The notes under the pieces are model-generated. The model ran no database searches. It saw only the letters and a list, made by a program, of their open reading frames with translations, and was not told the DNA's origin. From Pseudomonadales bacterium (GTDB taxonomy: Bacteria; Pseudomonadota; Gammaproteobacteria; Pseudomonadales; Azotimanducaceae), in NCBI GenBank assembly GCA_029248675.1, contig JAQWIX010000183.1:1-39591 (forward strand): 39,591 bases of DNA, given 5' to 3'. The translations under genes were made by a program, and so were the position numbers. This document shows positions 17,456-24,838 of the stretch, piece after piece. How positions within the stretch are numbered: position 1 is the first letter of the stretch; each line of letters starts with the position of its first letter.

Positions 17456-18390
17456 TGACCTCAGAGAGTGCGGATACGTCTGAGAACGTGGAAAAGCCTG
17501 AAAACGTGAGCCAAGGCGAGGCGGCTGTGGATCCCAAGGCGGAACAAGATCTACCTGTGGCCAGACAGGCTCTGAGCGATGAGCAGATCCAACAGATCAT
17601 CGAGGCGGCACTGCTGGCGGCAGAAGGCCCGTTGACTGTGGACAATTTGTTTCGTTTGTTCGAGATCGGTGAGCTGGACGAGGAAGAGGGCCGCAAACAG
17701 ATTCGGGCGGCCCTGCAAAGTTTGGAAGACGCCTGCGAAAACCGCGGCGTTGCACTGCAGAAAGTGGCTTCCGGGTATCGTTATCAAACCCGTCAAGATC
17801 TGAGCCGATGGGTCAGTCGGCTGTGGGAAGAAAAGCCCCCCCGTTATACCCGGGCCTTGCTGGAAACACTGGCGCTGGTGGCCTACAAGCAGCCGGTGAC
17901 CCGAGGCGACATTGAACAGGTGCGCGGCGTTAGCGTTAGCCAAAATATCATGCGTACCCTGCTGGAACGCGACTGGATTCGGGTTGTTGGTCAGCGGGAA
18001 GCCCCGGGCCGGCCCTCGATGTATGGCACCACCAAGGCATTTTTGGATTACTTCAGCTTGAACAAACTGGACGATCTGCCGCCCATGGAAGAAATCAGGG
18101 CTATGATTGAACCGACCCTAGCCGCCGAGGGCGGCGTGGTCGTAAGCGATGAGGCAGGCAGTGCCCCGGACACTTCTGCAAGTGCAGACGCGGCCGAGGG
18201 CGGCTCAGAAGCGCCTCAGGATGAGCTCCCAGCGCAACAGCAGGCAGAACATCAAGGGGGGGATCATGAGGGGAATCAAGAGGGTCATCAGGAAGAGCAG
18301 GCCAGCGCTGAGGCGGTGGTCGCAGCTATCGATGAAGGGGACGACCCGGCTTCATCGCCGGATTCGGTGAATGAAGAAGCCAACAACTAA
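17455..18390 (+). CDS. scpB: Segregation and condensation protein B
   Basis: ScpB forms a dimer of two tandem winged-helix domains that bind ScpA. The core runs from about residue 38 (DEQIQQIIEAALLAAEGPLTVDNLF) to about 215; YTRALLETLALVAYKQPVTRGDIEQVRGV and RDWIRVVGQREAPGRPSMYGTT are the best conserved parts. The first 35 residues and the last 95 are low complexity; the tail is rich in Glu, Gln, Asp, Ala and His (EGHQEEQ-type) and looks disordered. A similar but shorter acidic tail exists in other gammaproteobacteria. The start overlaps the scpA stop by one base, and the stop overlaps rluB by one base (TAATG), so the three proteins are coupled. Confidence 0.92.
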   Translation: MTSESADTSENVEKPENVSQGEAAVDPKAEQDLPVARQALSDEQIQQIIEAALLAAEGPLTVDNLFRLFEIGELDEEEGRKQIRAALQSLEDACENRGVALQKVASGYRYQTRQDLSRWVSRLWEEKPPRYTRALLETLALVAYKQPVTRGDIEQVRGVSVSQNIMRTLLERDWIRVVGQREAPGRPSMYGTTKAFLDYFSLNKLDDLPPMEEIRAMIEPTLAAEGGVVVSDEAGSAPDTSASADAAEGGSEAPQDELPAQQQAEHQGGDHEGNQEGHQEEQASAEAVVAAIDEGDDPASSPDSVNEEANN

Positions 18391-19250
18391 TGAGTGCACC
18401 CCGAGAGCCAAGGCCTACGGCCACAGATTCCCAGAAACTTCAGAAAGTTATCGCCGCTAGCGGACGTGGTTCTCGCCGCCAAATCGAGGCTTGGATAGCT
18501 GCCGGTCGGGTGCAGGTCAATGGACGGTTAGCGCATCTGGGTCAGCGGGTGAACCCAAACGATGAAATTGCCGTGGACGGCGCGGTGATCGAAACGGGTG
18601 GTGCCCATGTGCCGCAAGTACTGGTGCTGAACAAAGCCGCCGGCTTGGTCTGCAGTAGGCGGGACCCAGAGGGACGCAACACCATCTTTGAGCAGTTGCC
18701 ACGGTTGCAGGGCGGCCGATGGATAACCGTCGGACGCCTAGACATTCAAACCACCGGCCTGCTTTTAGTCACTAACGATGGCGCCTTGGCCCACCGAATG
18801 ATGCACCCTTCTACGGGCTTAGACCGTGAGTACGCCGTGCGAGTGAATAAAAAGCTTGAGGATGCGGAAGTCCAACAGCTCATGGCGGGTGTGGAAATCG
18901 ACGGCGAGGAAATGCGTTTCAGCGATGTGCGCTACTACAATGGCAGTGAGTCGAACTTTTGGTATCACGTGGCTCTGCTAGAAGGCCGCAATCGAGAAGT
19001 TCGTCGCTTATTCGATAGCGCGGGTTGTACCGTCAGCCGTTTGAAGCGTGTGCGCTACGGGCCGGTCATTCTGCCTTCTTGGCTGACCGTGGGACATTGG
19101 GCGTCCATGCATGGGGACGATTTAAAAACGCTATACAAAATGCTGGGGTTCACATTGCCCAAGGCTGCGTCGCAAAAGCTCAAACGCTCCAAGGTGGCGA
19201 AGACCAGCTGTTTGATTCCCTATCCCAAGCTGGAGAAGCAGCGCCGCTAG
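18390..19250 (+). CDS. rluB: 23S rRNA pseudouridine(2605) synthase
   Basis: RluB converts U2605 of 23S rRNA to pseudouridine. The 286-residue protein has an N-terminal S4 RNA-binding domain (residues about 14-65, ASGRGSRRQIEAWIAAGRVQVNG) and the RsuA-family catalytic motif GRLDIQTTGLLLVTNDG with catalytic D118. The C-terminal half holds GRNREVRRLFDSAGCTVSRLKRVRYG, typical of the family. A short basic tail follows. It is the last gene of the trpS-to-rluB set. Its TAG stop lies in the palindrome CTAG shared with the stop of the opposite-strand yciK gene. Assigning it to U2605 rather than U2604 or U516 rests on the scpAB context and length. Confidence 0.9.
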   Translation: MSAPREPRPTATDSQKLQKVIAASGRGSRRQIEAWIAAGRVQVNGRLAHLGQRVNPNDEIAVDGAVIETGGAHVPQVLVLNKAAGLVCSRRDPEGRNTIFEQLPRLQGGRWITVGRLDIQTTGLLLVTNDGALAHRMMHPSTGLDREYAVRVNKKLEDAEVQQLMAGVEIDGEEMRFSDVRYYNGSESNFWYHVALLEGRNREVRRLFDSAGCTVSRLKRVRYGPVILPSWLTVGHWASMHGDDLKTLYKMLGFTLPKAASQKLKRSKVAKTSCLIPYPKLEKQRR

Positions 19251-20092
19251 AGGGTCCGCAGCGTGCCAGCCCAATCTCGGCAGTCCACCTGCTGTCCGGT
19301 AGCAAATTCCGTAGCCGCGCCATCTTGATCGATGGGGTGCTGGAGTAGCAGATACAGTTCCATATGGGCTTCAGGGTTGGGCAAGGTCGTTGGATCTTCC
19401 AGCGGATAAGCTTCTTTGCGCATGGCAGTGCGCGTGCCGCCGGGGTTAACGCTAAAGACCTTGATGCGACCGGCCACCTCAGTCTCGTCAGCAAATACCT
19501 GGCTGAGACCTTCAAGGGCAAATTTGGAAGCCGCGTAGGCGCCCCAGTAAGCCCTGCCAACACGACCGACGCTGGAAGAGGTATGAATGACGCCGGCTCG
19601 CTGGCTGGCATCGAGCACATCAAACAACGTGTGATTGAGCAAAAAAGCTGCACTTACATTGGTTTGCATCACGCGCTGCCATTCATCAAATGGGTAATGG
19701 GCAATGGGGCCTTTAGGACCCAGTCGAGAGGCGTGATGGACCAAGCCGTCTAGCGCACCGAAGGTCTCTTCAATGGAGTTGGCCAAGTTGTCCGCAGTGG
19801 CGACATCCAGTTTTTCCAAGTCGCAGGGCACGATCACTGGCTGGGTTTGGGTGTGCGCGGTAATCCAATCGTTGACGGCTTCCAGCTTGTTGCGGGTGCG
19901 GCCGAGCAAAATAATGGTGGCACCAAAACAGGCGTAGGTTTTAGCAGTAGCCGCGCCAAGGCCGTCTCCGGCTCCGGTTACTAAGATCGTTTTCCCCGCC
20001 AGAGCATCCGGTGCAAAGGGGTGACGCCACTGGGTAGCGTGATCTGCAAGTTCTGGATAGTGACTTAAGTGTTCAACAAGGCTTTGGCTCAT
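19247..20092 (-). CDS. yciK: Short-chain dehydrogenase YciK
   Basis: A classical short-chain dehydrogenase/reductase: TGAGDGLGAATAKTYA is the NADP-binding glycine motif near residues 39-54, NVSAAFLL follows the fold, and the catalytic Ser/Tyr/Lys are in SSSVGRVGRAYWGAYAASK (YxxxK). The 281-residue length and the block PDALAGKTILVTGAG match YciK, whose substrate is not known. It shares the last bases of the opposite rluB gene. In Pseudomonas the order is mtaD-ubiG-mupP-yciK; here yciK follows ubiG with 32 bases between them and no mupP phosphatase gene. Confidence 0.9.
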   Translation of the reverse strand: MSQSLVEHLSHYPELADHATQWRHPFAPDALAGKTILVTGAGDGLGAATAKTYACFGATIILLGRTRNKLEAVNDWITAHTQTQPVIVPCDLEKLDVATADNLANSIEETFGALDGLVHHASRLGPKGPIAHYPFDEWQRVMQTNVSAAFLLNHTLFDVLDASQRAGVIHTSSSVGRVGRAYWGAYAASKFALEGLSQVFADETEVAGRIKVFSVNPGGTRTAMRKEAYPLEDPTTLPNPEAHMELYLLLQHPIDQDGAATEFATGQQVDCRDWAGTLRTL

Positions 20093-20124
20093 GGGTGTCC
20101 GTTAGCAAGTGTGGGTCGATGGCG

Positions 20125-20838
20125 TTACAGGGTGGCAGGCTTTTTCGCATGCACAATGTAGTTGGCCGTCGTATTGTTGTTCAGCGCCGCCTTGCGCGTT
20201 AGCGGGTTGTAGCTCATGCCACGAATTTCCTGCAATTCTAAACCGGCCTCTCGAATACCAGCGGCAAGTTCCGAGGGTTTGATGAACTTACTGTATTCAT
20301 GGGTACCCCGCGGCAACATGTTGAGTACATATTCCGCACCCAGAATGAGTAGAACGTATGCCCGTGGGTCGCGGTTGATGGTGGAGAAAAACAGGTCGGC
20401 GCCGGGTTGGGCCAGTTGTGCACAGGCCTTAATGGTTTCGCCGTAATCTGTCACATGCTCCAACATTTCCAAACAGGTGACGGTGGTGAACTGCTCGGCA
20501 TGGCCAAGGGCGAAATTCTCCGCCGTGCTGGCTTCGTAGCGGACATTCACATCGCTTTCCAAGGCGTGGAGCTTGGCTACGCCCAAGGCTTTTTCAGCCA
20601 TGTCGATGCCCGTGGTCTCAAACCCTAATCGCGCGATGGACTCGGCTAAAATACCGCCGCCGCATCCAACATCTAGGGTAGGGCCTGCGGCTAGGTCGGC
20701 TTTTTCTTGGATATAGCTGAGTCGGCACGGATTGATGTCGTGAAGGGGTTTGAAGTCGCCATCGGTATCCCACCAGCGGTGAGCGAGGTCATTAAATTTT
20801 TCAATTTCTTCCGGATCGACGTTTTCGCCAGCGGTCAT
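20125..20838 (-). CDS. ubiG: Ubiquinone biosynthesis O-methyltransferase UbiG
   Basis: UbiG performs both O-methylations in ubiquinone synthesis using SAM. The 237-residue product has the SAM motif TLDVGCGGGILAE at residues 54-66, the N-terminal DLAHRWWDTDGDFKPLHDINP that is the UbiG signature, the post-motif CLEMLEHV and the C-terminal GMSYNPLTRKAAL region. The ATG at 20838 is preceded on the minus strand by GGAG at about eight bases, and that ribosome binding site can pair with CTCC just upstream in the leader. It shows the organism makes ubiquinone. It is divergent from the VOC gene and was probably once next to the mtaD-like gene. Confidence 0.95.
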   Translation of the reverse strand: MTAGENVDPEEIEKFNDLAHRWWDTDGDFKPLHDINPCRLSYIQEKADLAAGPTLDVGCGGGILAESIARLGFETTGIDMAEKALGVAKLHALESDVNVRYEASTAENFALGHAEQFTTVTCLEMLEHVTDYGETIKACAQLAQPGADLFFSTINRDPRAYVLLILGAEYVLNMLPRGTHEYSKFIKPSELAAGIREAGLELQEIRGMSYNPLTRKAALNNNTTANYIVHAKKPATL

Positions 20839-21060
20839 GTTTATCTCCGTATTTAGGAGGCGCAGTTAAATCACTGGCCGTCCAAATTACAAGTTAAAAG
20901 GGGTTGGGATGCAGCAGCGTCTCATATTTGGACTGCCCTCTGGAGAGCAATACTTCTGCTGAGAGGTTGTTCACAGATTGGGTGTCCTCCTGGCGCGCTC
21001 AGGGATCTTGGCGTTCTACTTGTGTTCATATTTGCTTCTTGTTCGGCCTCAGAGGGCGGG

Positions 21061-21807
21061 ATGCCAAAACTCGATACATTGCTGCTACGAGTCAAGAATC
21101 CGGGACGACAAAACGCGTTTTATCGTCGGGTGTTCGGTATGTCGGAGCAGGGTTCAGAACGTCTGGGCTATGGTTCTCGCGAACTGGCCGTTCGGTTTCT
21201 GCAAGGCGACGAAGCTTATACGCCTCAACCATCAGATTTATTCTGGAAAATCACCATCTCGGTGCCAAATATTGAACTGGCATATGACCAGCTAAAAGCG
21301 AAGGGGGTAACAGTAGCTGAGCCGAGCCAATTCCGTGATGTTGGTTATTTGGCACAGGCTTATGACCCAGAAGGGTTCAACGTTGAGATTATTGAACCCT
21401 GGTTTAAGGGGCATCGTCCTAGGCCCACCGCTGACGCGAATTTGCTAGGGGGCGGGCCACACATTAGTTTGCTAACTCTGCGTGCATCGGATATCTCGAC
21501 CTTGCAGCCGGAAATTCTTGAGGCTGGTATGAAGCCGTTGTCGGTACAGCCAGTAGAACCCTACGGATTCACACTATATTTCTACGCATTTACCGATGAG
21601 ATGCCCCCCAAGCCTCAGCTCGAAGCTATCGAAAATCGCACTTGGGTATACCAGCGTCCTTACACAGTCTTAGAGATTCAGCACGTGGCCGAATTAAACT
21701 TTGATACGGAACCTAGCCACTTGGCGGCGGGGTATGTTGGCGCTGAGTTAAGTCAGTGCGACGGAGTGGTTCAAATCCCGCGTCTGAAAATACAGGGAGG
21801 TAGGTAG
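21061..21807 (+). CDS. VOC-family (glyoxalase/extradiol dioxygenase-like) protein
   Basis: The 248-residue protein has two vicinal-oxygen-chelate modules. In the first, LDTLLLRVKNPGRQNAFYRRVFGM and NVEIIEPW are the opening and closing strands. The second opens at GPHISLLTL and closes with YTVLEIQHVAE. The usual metal ligands are a His in strand one and a Glu in strand four: the first module has Arg in place of the His (LLRV) but keeps a Glu; the second has both. Substrate unknown. The ATG at 21061 has a GAGGG site; an earlier in-frame start at 21022 adds 13 residues of no similarity. It opens a two-gene plus-strand block with the acyltransferase between ubiG and the mtaD-like gene. Confidence 0.75.
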   Translation: MPKLDTLLLRVKNPGRQNAFYRRVFGMSEQGSERLGYGSRELAVRFLQGDEAYTPQPSDLFWKITISVPNIELAYDQLKAKGVTVAEPSQFRDVGYLAQAYDPEGFNVEIIEPWFKGHRPRPTADANLLGGGPHISLLTLRASDISTLQPEILEAGMKPLSVQPVEPYGFTLYFYAFTDEMPPKPQLEAIENRTWVYQRPYTVLEIQHVAELNFDTEPSHLAAGYVGAELSQCDGVVQIPRLKIQGGR

Positions 21808-21845
21808 ACATTGCTGCAATCGCTGGACCCGGTTAGGTTGCGCCT

Positions 21846-22574
21846 ATGACCGCAGGACAGGCAATTAAGTATCCGCGTAGGCGATTAGTTAGAGGGCTGT
21901 TGCGGGGCATCAGCAGTGCGCTCATTCATACCCTGAGCAAGCTGGAATTGGTTGGAAGGGAGCATGTGCCGCTCACCGGTAAGGTGATTTTAGCAGCCAA
22001 CCACTTTGACTTTGTCGATCCGGCCTTAGTCCTGTACGCCAGCCCCCGCATGGTGGAATTCATTGGTGGCGCCAATCGGCCTAATTCGCCGGGGTGGGCT
22101 CAACAAATCCCCAAGGCTTGGGGGTTTATTCCGGCCTACCGGGGCGGCTTCAGTCGCTCTACCTTTGATCTGTCCCTGTCCGTGCTGGAACAGGGTGGTG
22201 TGCTTGGGGTTTTCCCCGAGGGTGGTAGCTGGGCAAACCTGCTGCGGCCAGCCCGTCCGGGCCTGCCATTCATCGCAGAAAAAAGCGGGGCCAGTGTTGT
22301 TCCCGTAAGCATCAGCGGCGCAGAAAACGTGTTGGGCGGCCCGCGGCGTACGCTAGCCATTCGTTTTCATCCTTCAGTAGCGCCACCAACGATTGATAAG
22401 GGAAGTCCCCGTCGCGCCCAGCTGGATGCTTATGGTGAAAACATCATGTCGATGATCGCCAGTGGTTTGCCTGACGCTCAGCGGGGCAGGTTCTCGTCGG
22501 ATCCAGATGCACGGGCAGCGGCGTTGGCAGTCTCCGATTTCCCCTTTCACGGCGAACACTTGCGCGGTGGTTAG
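21846..22574 (+). CDS. 1-acyl-sn-glycerol-3-phosphate acyltransferase-like protein (PlsC family)
   Basis: The 242-residue protein has the PlsC/LPLAT motif I NHFDFVD (H53 and D58 form HX4D) and motif III FPEGG at residues 123-127. Such enzymes transfer acyl chains to lysophosphatidate or to other lysolipids. A basic N-terminus and a hydrophobic segment near residues 13-32 suggest peripheral or single-pass membrane attachment. A polar tail of about 40 residues follows the last conserved region. The ATG at 21846 lies 38 bases after the VOC stop. It converges with the mtaD-like gene with only six bases between stops. Acyl donor and acceptor cannot be inferred. Confidence 0.82.
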   Translation: MTAGQAIKYPRRRLVRGLLRGISSALIHTLSKLELVGREHVPLTGKVILAANHFDFVDPALVLYASPRMVEFIGGANRPNSPGWAQQIPKAWGFIPAYRGGFSRSTFDLSLSVLEQGGVLGVFPEGGSWANLLRPARPGLPFIAEKSGASVVPVSISGAENVLGGPRRTLAIRFHPSVAPPTIDKGSPRRAQLDAYGENIMSMIASGLPDAQRGRFSSDPDARAAALAVSDFPFHGEHLRGG

Positions 22575-22580
22575 TGGCGG

Positions 22581-23807
22581 TTACACCAGTTCACGATTGT
22601 CGACCCGAAGTTGGCCGGCTACCCATACGTGGGTCACCGCCTGATTACCGCGACCCCGGGTGAGCAGGCTGGGTAAGTCAACAGTGGTCTGTGCCGACGC
22701 GCTGCGTGGATCCAGTATGCGCAGATCCAAGGCGATAACATCGGCCAGTTTATTGGCTTTTAGCGTACCAATTTGCGTCTCTAGGCCCAGTGCGGTGGCG
22801 CTACCTCGGGTGGCTCGATTGATGCCGATCAGGCCCTGTTGCTCAATCCCACGAAAGCCGTCGGCGTAATAATTGAAAGCGTAGCTGCCAGTGCCTAGAC
22901 CAACCGGTTGCTCGGTATGCATCCAATCCCAAGGGCGCATCTGTCCCGAGAAAGGGTGGTGACAGCGCACAAGAGCCACACGATATCGGTGCAATAGGGC
23001 CATGGCATCGTCATCGAGTGCGTTGACATGAACCGCCTGTAGGTTCGGTCCCAGCAGTCCGGCTCGCTCTAAAAGCGTCACGCCATCACAGCCGTGGCGC
23101 TCCTCAATGGCAAGGACATGGCCAGGGGTCGGATGCAGTAGGGCCTGTACCTGCAGATTCAGCTCCTCCGAGTACATGCCCACTTTTTGCAGGGTTTCGA
23201 AGCTGATTTGAGCAAGGTTCGGTAGGCCCAAAGCGATGCCGACGCTGGGGTGGTGGGCGTAGCCGTCGTGGAGGGCCAGGGCGCGCTCCAGCCCATCTTG
23301 GGCGCTTTGTGACCACGCATTGATCTCATCGGTAATGGGCACGCTGACTTGGGCGTGGATACCCGCTTCTTCAGCGGCTTTTGCCACCTGCTCTGGGTAA
23401 GGTGACATGTCGGCGCAAGTGGTTGTGCCTGCCAACAGCATCTCAGAAAAAGCCAGTCGAGCAGCGGCAGTGAGTTCATCCAGGGACATAGGCCCGGTTT
23501 CAGCCGCCGGATTCATTGATGGTGCGAAAACGTCCGACGCTAGGGTTTGCCCCCGGGTCGTGATGCCCAATGCGTGGGTTTGGGCGTTAATCAGTCCGGG
23601 CATAACCAAATGGTTGAGTAGGGCCAAGGTTTGCTGCGGGCGGTATCGCGCTTCAAGGGCCACTAGCGTGTCCACGGCGGCTATTTTTCTGCCGCTGATG
23701 GCAACGCCCCAGTTTAGGAGACAGTGGGCCTCTTCAGGGCTGCTGGAGGTCGTGTCGCCGCCGGCTAGCAGAGCCTTGGGCTGAATCAATAAATCGATGG
23801 GCGTCAT
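22581..23807 (-). CDS. MtaD-like amidohydrolase, probably catalytically degenerate
   Basis: The 408-residue protein aligns along its whole length with the TRZ/ATZ family deaminases (MtaD: 5-methylthioadenosine / S-adenosylhomocysteine deaminase). Several catalytic positions are changed compared with the P. aeruginosa protein as I recall it. The first metal His of HxH is Gln (Q76, in INAQTHAL); H78 remains. The HxxE region (MHVHET) reads ALLHPT, so His and Glu are lost. H260 in AVHVNA remains. The metal Asp (GTDGA) is Gly (G307 in GTGSY). The reading frame is intact, so it is not a simple pseudogene; it may have another function or be decaying. It lies upstream of ubiG in Pseudomonas, but here two plus-strand genes intervene. 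Confidence 0.78.
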   Translation of the reverse strand: MTPIDLLIQPKALLAGGDTTSSSPEEAHCLLNWGVAISGRKIAAVDTLVALEARYRPQQTLALLNHLVMPGLINAQTHALGITTRGQTLASDVFAPSMNPAAETGPMSLDELTAAARLAFSEMLLAGTTTCADMSPYPEQVAKAAEEAGIHAQVSVPITDEINAWSQSAQDGLERALALHDGYAHHPSVGIALGLPNLAQISFETLQKVGMYSEELNLQVQALLHPTPGHVLAIEERHGCDGVTLLERAGLLGPNLQAVHVNALDDDAMALLHRYRVALVRCHHPFSGQMRPWDWMHTEQPVGLGTGSYAFNYYADGFRGIEQQGLIGINRATRGSATALGLETQIGTLKANKLADVIALDLRILDPRSASAQTTVDLPSLLTRGRGNQAVTHVWVAGQLRVDNRELV

Positions 23808-23873
23808 GGCCCGAGTATAGCCGCGGAGGGTGCCTTCACAAATGCTTGGTTGTGTTCTGTGGCTGGGAGTATC

Positions 23874-23912
23874 TTAAGGCGGCGGTCAAAGGGCTAGCGC
23901 AGTCCGCCTTAA
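23874..23912. repeat. Inverted repeat in the mtaD-like/cupin gap
   Basis: TTAAGGCGG (23874-23882) and CCGCCTTAA (23904-23912) form a perfect 9-bp stem with a 21-base loop. Its right arm overlaps the first unit of the tandem repeat that follows. The element lies between divergent genes, so it could be an operator for either. No T-run follows, so it is not a terminator. Confidence 0.5.
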
Positions 23913-23962
23913 AACAGCGCGCGGCTTTAAAATAGCGTGTCGCTCAAAAACAGCGCGCCGCT
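23909..23962 (+). repeat. Three 18-bp imperfect tandem repeats upstream of the cupin gene
   Basis: Units at 23909-23926, 23927-23944 and 23945-23962 share the pattern (TT/CA)AAAA(C/T)AGCG(C/T)G(C/T)(G/C)GCT, and a more diverged fourth copy runs to 23980. The cupin ATG is at 23989. Tandem sites with an 18-bp period (almost two helical turns) can be repeated binding sites for a regulator. Confidence 0.6.
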
Positions 23963-23988
23963 GCAAAACAATGTGATGAGGCAATCCA

Positions 23989-24660
23989 ATGGAAATCAAC
24001 GCGGACTTTTCTGCTGTGGTGACAATTCACTCTGCTGAGCTGCCTTGGAGCCAGTCGCCTATGGCAGGAGTAGAACGACGCATGCTGGATCGTCTAGGGG
24101 ATGAGGTGGCTAGGGCCACCAGTATTGTGCGTTACGCACCTGCCAGCGAGTTTTCGCCGCACACCCACGCCGGTGGCGAAGAATTCATCGTCCTGGAAGG
24201 CGTGTTTCAGGATGAGCATGGCGATTATCCGGCGGGCACCTATGTGCGGAACCCGCCTACCACGGCGCACCAGCCGAGATCCGCAATTGGCTGCACAATT
24301 TTCGTCAAGCTTTGGCAGTTTGATATGGCGGATCGGCTGCAGTTCCGCAAAACCATGGCCGATGAGCTGGGGCCACCGGTTGACGGTGTGGCTACCGGGC
24401 TGCTGCATCAAGATGAACGCGAGACGGTGATTTATTTCAAGCTGGATGCCGATGCTGCGCTGGAGAAGGCTGCGGTGGGCGGCCTGGAGATGCTGGTGAT
24501 AGACGGTACCGTGGTTGTAGCTGGCGAGCAGCTGGTGAAAAACGACTGGCTGCGACTGCCTGATGGGGCGAGTTTTCGTGCAGTGGCTAAAAACGGCGGC
24601 GCCAAACTTTGGATTAAGTCCGGTCACCTGCTGCACGTCCAGCGACCATCTCGACAGTGA
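23989..24660 (+). CDS. ChrR-like cupin domain protein
   Basis: The 223-residue protein contains a cupin with the complete motif 1 [15 protein letters not shown]58, H60, E64 and G71; H94 in TTAHQPRS fits motif 2. SPHTH followed by [16 protein letters not shown] is typical of the cupin of the anti-sigma factor ChrR, which binds zinc. The zinc-binding anti-sigma N-terminal domain of ChrR is absent, so it is not ChrR itself. A second, less conserved beta domain makes up residues 140-215. It stands alone between the mtaD-like gene and gyrA, where Pseudomonas has mtnA. Function unknown. Confidence 0.8.
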   Translation: MEINADFSAVVTIHSAELPWSQSPMAGVERRMLDRLGDEVARATSIVRYAPASEFSPHTHAGGEEFIVLEGVFQDEHGDYPAGTYVRNPPTTAHQPRSAIGCTIFVKLWQFDMADRLQFRKTMADELGPPVDGVATGLLHQDERETVIYFKLDADAALEKAAVGGLEMLVIDGTVVVAGEQLVKNDWLRLPDGASFRAVAKNGGAKLWIKSGHLLHVQRPSRQ

Positions 24661-24723
24661 CGTTCCAAGCCCTTCAATATGTCCCAGAGCGTGTACCGGA
24701 TTTTCGTTCTTTTTATCCCTTCA

Positions 24724-24778
24724 TAGGGCACGAAATTAAGCCCTAGAACCGGGTCGGATTGGGGCCTATTTATGGCCC
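24724..24778 (+). promoter_or_regulatory. Two small hairpins between the cupin gene and gyrA
   Basis: TAGGGC (24724-24729) pairs with GCCCTA (24740-24745) around a 10-base loop, and GGGCC (24762-24766) pairs with GGCCC (24774-24778) around a seven-base AT loop. The second is followed by TT only. They may end cupin transcription or form part of the gyrA control region. A -10-like TAAGAT is at 24798-24803, but I see no good -35. The gap from 24661 to 24838 has no gene. Confidence 0.35.
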
Positions 24779-24838
24779 TTCTGAGTCCCCGATGTGGTAA
24801 GATAGGGAATATTTTCGTTGGTCGCAAACGCGCTATTT

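Noticed and set aside
20904-21275. Alternative 123-codon plus-strand frame before the VOC gene
   Set aside because: It overlaps the VOC gene in another frame, is rich in Cys/Ser/Trp/Arg without family similarity, and the VOC frame has clear domain motifs.
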